From M30B80 sp965656935 (GTDB lineage: Bacteria > Pseudomonadota > Alphaproteobacteria > Rhodobacterales > Rhodobacteraceae), in NCBI GenBank assembly GCA_965656935.1, contig CBFHMG010000003.1:124001-188000 (forward strand): a stretch of 64,000 nucleotides of DNA, read 5' to 3'. This document shows positions 60,328 through 64,000 of the stretch, piece by piece (position 1 is the stretch's first letter; each line of letters begins with the position of its first letter). A program made the position numbers and the translations under genes. The notes beneath the pieces are model-generated. The model had not been told where the DNA came from. It made no database searches and saw only the letters and a list, made by a program, of their open reading frames with translations.

Positions 60328-60436
60328 GTTTTGCATTTGCCTCAAGCCAAGACCGTTTCGCAAGCATCTATCCGCGCTTCATTGACCTGCATGGGCAAAA
60401 AAGGTTCTGCTACATGTCGGATGCAGGAGAGATCTG

Positions 60437-60895
60437 ATGACCGACAGAGTGACCAATTACCTGAAGAAACATTCCGAGGCGCTGATCAAGGATGTGGGTT
60501 ATGCCACGGCCTGCGAGGTCACGGGGAAGTCCAAGGCGACTTTGGGGCGGTATTATTCTGACGCATCCGAGCATGGTGCCCGTTTCATGCCAATTGATAC
60601 GGTCGTGCAACTGGAGGCGGTTTCCAGCTACCCGCATGTCACCAGCGCAATGGCGGAACTGAACGGCATATCGCTGAGCCATGACAAACCCACGCAAGGC
60701 CCGCGCAGCGTCGGTGGGGTGAACAGCCATGTGGTAGAGTTGAGCCAGCGCTTTGCCCTATTGATGGCGGAATATCATCAAGCCATTCAGGATGCAAAAA
60801 TTTCGAATAATGAGGCCAAGCGGCTGTTGCATGAAACGGTCGAGCTGCAAAAGGTGCTGGTGGAAATCAAGCTCCACCTCGAGGCGGAAACATGA
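60437..60895 (+). CDS. Unknown 152-residue protein with HTH-like segment
   Basis: An AGGAG is seven bases ahead of the ATG. The N-terminal MTDRVTNYLKKHSEALIKDVG and TACEVTGKSKATLGRYYSD segments look like a helix-turn-helix that reads a ligand or DNA (residues about 22-42); the C-terminal 60 residues are helical (HVVELSQRFALLMAEYHQAI, KRLLHETVELQKVLVEIKLH). Not clearly a known family. Convergent with carB (100 bases between stops) and divergent from tdk. Confidence 0.75.
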   Translation: MTDRVTNYLKKHSEALIKDVGYATACEVTGKSKATLGRYYSDASEHGARFMPIDTVVQLEAVSSYPHVTSAMAELNGISLSHDKPTQGPRSVGGVNSHVVELSQRFALLMAEYHQAIQDAKISNNEAKRLLHETVELQKVLVEIKLHLEAET

Positions 60896-60954
60896 AGCTT
60901 CGCGCTGCAATCTAAGAACCCAAAGCCATCCGTCATTCGCTCCAAAACACCCAA

Positions 60955-60972
60955 GGGCCGCCGCAACGGCCC
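60955..60972. terminator. Hairpin between unknown gene and carB
   Basis: GGGCCG, loop CCGCAA, CGGCCC: a 6-bp stem between the two convergent stop codons; weak T tract. Confidence 0.5.
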
Positions 60973-60995
60973 AAGGTGGTTTTCTTGATTACGCT

Positions 60996-63900
60996 CTAGC
61001 CCTGAAGCGAGCGCACACCCAATTCCCCCTCGCGGGAGGCTTTCATCGCCAAAGCAGCGGCATGGCTGGCGGCCAGCGTGGTGAAATAAGGGATCTTGTC
61101 ATAAAGGGCGACAGAGCGCATGGAGCGGCTGTCTTCCACAGCCTGCGCGCCCTCGGTCGTGTTCAGCACAAGGCTGACCATGCCATCCTTCATGATATCG
61201 ACAATCGTGCGTCCGCCTTCATAGGCCTTGTTCACCACATCCGATGCGATCCCGTGACCGGCAAGGAATTTCGCGGTACCCGAAGTGGCCAGAATAGTCA
61301 GGCCAAGCTCGGTCAGGGTCTGGGCGGTCTCGACCAGTTGATCCGTCTTGTCCGCATCCTTGATCGACAGGAATACCGTGCCGCTATCAGGCAATTGCGT
61401 TCCTGCGCCAAGCTGTGCTTTCAGGAAAGCGCGCGGGAAGGTGCGATCCCATCCCATAACCTCGCCTGTCGAGCGCATTTCTGGCCCCAAGAGGGTATCG
61501 ACACCGGGGAAGCGGGCGAAGGGCAAGACGGCCTCTTTCACGCTGAACCAAGGGGTGCGGAAATCAGCCAGCGATAGCGGGTCCCCCATCGGAATGATGG
61601 TGTCATCATCAACCTGTTTATGCGGCTTGGCCAAGGGGAAAGCCGAAAGCTTTTCGCCCGCCATCAAACGCGCGGCAATCGAGGCGATGGCGCTATCGGT
61701 GGCCTTGGCCACGAAAGGCACGGTGCGCGAGGCACGGGGGTTGACCTCGATCAGATAAATGTCATCGCCTTTGACCGCGAATTGGATATTCATCAAGCCC
61801 ACAACATTGAGCGCTTTTGCCAAAGCCTCGGTCTGCTCGATGATGCGGTTCTGGATCTCGGTCGAGAGCGTGTGGGGTGGCAGCGAACAGGCGCTATCGC
61901 CCGAATGCACGCCCGCCTCTTCGATATGCTGCATGATGCCCGCGACATGGACCGCTTCGCCATCGCAAAGCGCGTCGACATCCACCTCGACCGCGCCATC
62001 GAGATAGCTGTCGAGCAGAACGGGGCTGTCGCCAGAGACAACAACAGCCTCGGCGATGTAGCGGTTGAGTTGTGCTGTATCGCGCACAATTTCCATGGCA
62101 CGGCCCCCCAGAACATAGGAGGGGCGGATCACCAGCGGGTAGCCAAGCGCCTCGGCGGCGGCTTTGGCTTCGGCATCGGAATGGGCAATCGCGTTTTCTG
62201 GCTGTTTCAGGCCAAGCCGCTGGACCAATTGCTGGAAGCGCTCACGATCTTCAGCCAGATCGATGGCATCGGGCGTGGTGCCGAGGATCGGAATGCCTGC
62301 ATCATGCAGCGCATTGGCCAGTTTCAGCGGAGTTTGCCCGCCGAATTGAACGATCACACCATGCAATGTGCCTGCCTCTTGCTCGGCGCGCAAAATCTCC
62401 ATGACATGCTCATAGGTCAGCGGCTCGAAATAGAGGCGGTCCGAGGTGTCATAATCGGTCGAGACAGTCTCGGGGTTGCAGTTGATCATGATGGTTTCAT
62501 AGCCCTGATCGGTCAGGGCGAAACAGGCATGACAGCAGCAATAATCAAATTCGATACCTTGTCCGATACGGTTCGGACCACCACCCAGAATGACGACCTT
62601 CTTGGCATCTGAAGGTCGCGCTTCGCATTCCACCTCGCCCATCACAGGGGCTTCATAGGTTGAATACATATAGGGCGTTTGCGCTTCGAATTCTGCCGCG
62701 CAGGTATCGATCCGCTTGAAAACGGCTGTCACACCTTGGGCCACGCGGGCCGCGCGAATGCTGGCCTCGCTTCGGCCTGTAAGTGCAGCAAGGCGGGCAT
62801 CTGAGAAGCCCATCATCTTCAGCTTGCGCAGCTCATCTTCATCGGTTGGCAGCCCCGCTTCACGGATGACTTCTTCGGTCTCGATGATCTCGCGGATGCG
62901 GGCAAGGAACCACGGGTCGAATTTGGTGACGGCTGCAATATCTTCATCAGATAAACCGTGGCGCATGGCTTGCGCGATCACGCGGATGCGGTCTGGGGTT
63001 TGCTGGCTCAGGGCTTTGGTGATGGCGGCCTTTTCAGGCGCACCCGGAATGGTGATCTCGTCAAAACCGGTCAGCCCTGTTTCCATCGAGGCCAGCGCTT
63101 TTTGCATCGATTCGTGGAAGGTCCGACCGATGGCCATAGCCTCACCCACCGATTTCATGGCGGTGGTCAGTTCCGGCTTGGAGCCTGGGAATTTCTCAAA
63201 AGCAAAGCGCGGAATTTTGGTGACGACATAATCGATGGTCGGCTCAAAGCTGGCAGGTGTGACCTTGGTGATGTCATTGTCCAACTCGTCCAGCGTATAG
63301 CCCACGGCCAGTTTCGCGGCGATCTTGGCAATCGGGAAACCCGTCGCTTTCGAGGCCAGCGCCGAGGAGCGGGAGACCCTAGGGTTCATCTCGATCACGA
63401 CCATTCGGCCATCGGCAGGGTTAATCGCCCATTGCACATTGGAGCCGCCCGTTTCGACGCCAATCTCGCGCAAAACAGCGATCGAGCCATTGCGCATGAT
63501 CTGGTATTCTTTATCCGTCAGCGTCAGCGCAGGGGCCACGGTGATCGAGTCGCCCGTATGCACCCCCATCGGGTCCACATTCTCAATCGCACATACGATG
63601 ATCGCGTTATCCGCCTTGTCGCGGACAACCTCCATCTCGAATTCTTTCCAGCCAAGCAGGCTTTCATCGATCAGGATTTGCGACATGGGCGAGGCCTCAA
63701 GGCCCGAGCGGCAGAAATGCTCATAATCGTCGCGGTTATAGGCCACGCCACCACCGGTGCCGCCAAGCGTGAAGGCAGGACGGATGATCGCAGGCAGACC
63801 GATATCTTCCAGCGCGTCCAATGCCTCGGCGATACCGGCCTTGATGTCGTATTTGCCATTCTCAAGCTTGGGCGATGTCACGATGGTCGCTTTGGGGTTT

Positions 63901-64000
63901 TCTAGCCCAATCCGGTCCATCGCTTCGCGGAAGAGCTTGCGATCCTCGGCCATCTCGATCGCATCGCGCTTTGCGCCGATCATCTCAACGCCGAATTTCT
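60996..64000 (-). CDS. carB: Carbamoyl-phosphate synthase large subunit (5' end outside the window)
   Basis: At least 1001 residues are visible: the frame is still open at the right edge (KFGVEMIGAKRDAI...), so some 110-120 N-terminal residues are missing. Two ATP-grasp halves are evident: the first with GGTGGGVAYNRDDYE and EMNPRVSRSSALASKATGFPIAKIAAKLAVGYTLDEL (in pieces), the second with SYVLGGRAMEIV, NPRASRTVPFVAKATDS, and a C-terminal MGS-like allosteric domain. It makes carbamoyl phosphate for argF and for pyrimidines. Confidence 0.96.
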   Translation of the reverse strand, partial: KFGVEMIGAKRDAIEMAEDRKLFREAMDRIGLENPKATIVTSPKLENGKYDIKAGIAEALDALEDIGLPAIIRPAFTLGGTGGGVAYNRDDYEHFCRSGLEASPMSQILIDESLLGWKEFEMEVVRDKADNAIIVCAIENVDPMGVHTGDSITVAPALTLTDKEYQIMRNGSIAVLREIGVETGGSNVQWAINPADGRMVVIEMNPRVSRSSALASKATGFPIAKIAAKLAVGYTLDELDNDITKVTPASFEPTIDYVVTKIPRFAFEKFPGSKPELTTAMKSVGEAMAIGRTFHESMQKALASMETGLTGFDEITIPGAPEKAAITKALSQQTPDRIRVIAQAMRHGLSDEDIAAVTKFDPWFLARIREIIETEEVIREAGLPTDEDELRKLKMMGFSDARLAALTGRSEASIRAARVAQGVTAVFKRIDTCAAEFEAQTPYMYSTYEAPVMGEVECEARPSDAKKVVILGGGPNRIGQGIEFDYCCCHACFALTDQGYETIMINCNPETVSTDYDTSDRLYFEPLTYEHVMEILRAEQEAGTLHGVIVQFGGQTPLKLANALHDAGIPILGTTPDAIDLAEDRERFQQLVQRLGLKQPENAIAHSDAEAKAAAEALGYPLVIRPSYVLGGRAMEIVRDTAQLNRYIAEAVVVSGDSPVLLDSYLDGAVEVDVDALCDGEAVHVAGIMQHIEEAGVHSGDSACSLPPHTLSTEIQNRIIEQTEALAKALNVVGLMNIQFAVKGDDIYLIEVNPRASRTVPFVAKATDSAIASIAARLMAGEKLSAFPLAKPHKQVDDDTIIPMGDPLSLADFRTPWFSVKEAVLPFARFPGVDTLLGPEMRSTGEVMGWDRTFPRAFLKAQLGAGTQLPDSGTVFLSIKDADKTDQLVETAQTLTELGLTILATSGTAKFLAGHGIASDVVNKAYEGGRTIVDIMKDGMVSLVLNTTEGAQAVEDSRSMRSVALYDKIPYFTTLAASHAAALAMKASREGELGVRSLQG

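Noticed and set aside
1..64000. tRNA, rRNA, CRISPR array, insertion sequence
   Set aside because: Looked for in all gaps; no cloverleaf with CCA end, direct-repeat array, transposase gene or terminal inverted repeats seen by eye. A tRNA or CRISPR scanner would be decisive.

Overview
The window is a stretch of core chromosome from an alphaproteobacterium, almost certainly a member of the Rhodobacteraceae (Roseobacter/Rhodobacter relatives). Pointers are a GcrA-type cell-cycle regulator, phosphatidylcholine synthase, DUF2125, DUF484, DUF1150 and DUF465 proteins, an F1 operon (atpHAGDC) without the F0 genes, a fused Sat-CysC enzyme, a CIRCE-controlled groESL and a nearby sigma-32-type small heat-shock operon. 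Genes are dense, mostly with short or overlapping junctions. I see no IS element, prophage, integrase of mobile type, CRISPR array, rRNA or tRNA.

Layout. 1-4.5 kb: 5' end of gcrA, an ABC-2 permease, then argD-GNAT-argF and a PaaI-like thioesterase. 4.5-10 kb: metF/LysR divergent pair, inositol monophosphatase, pcs, xerC-DUF484 and the wreck of a fructose-6-phosphate aldolase/transaldolase gene. 10-21 kb: priA, hisC-tyrC-extensin-like overlapping genes, DUF2125, a ChaC-type cyclotransferase, a MotA/ExbB-like plus MotB/OmpA-like envelope pair, M23 peptidase. 21-30.5 kb: clpA, gloB, a methyltransferase and atpHAGDC. 30.5-37.7 kb: H-type lectin, prs, an HCCA isomerase-like protein, ltaE-ycgN-ribF, MaoC, a HAD phosphatase and a family II pyrophosphatase. 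37.8-41 kb: groES-groEL and hsp20-DUF1150. 41-47.7 kb: DUF465, purE-purK, lipase, Nudix, nadE-phnM-EamA. 47.8-53.3 kb: a large secreted MORN protein, sat-cysC, trxB/lrp and a 44-residue gene. 53.5-64 kb: pgeF-midA-lgt, ubiK-like, ybjN-like, proC, csaA-like, a 2-hydroxyacid dehydrogenase, tdk, an HTH-like unknown, and carB running off the right edge.

The genes serve housekeeping jobs: arginine, methionine, histidine/tyrosine, proline, purine, pyrimidine (carB, tdk), NAD, FAD and sulfate-activation metabolism, ATP synthesis, protein quality control, replication restart and chromosome resolution, and cell-envelope work (lgt, pcs, M23, extensin-like, OmpA-type). No clear new multi-gene system stands out. 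The items I would look at first are the stator-like pair at 17.3-20.2 kb with an exceptionally long periplasmic coiled coil, the nine-repeat internal duplication in the MORN protein, the decayed aldolase gene beside priA, an AAC(6')-like acetyltransferase inside the arginine genes, a lone phnM behind nadE, and a 22-base intergenic motif present in near-identical copies 24 kb apart.
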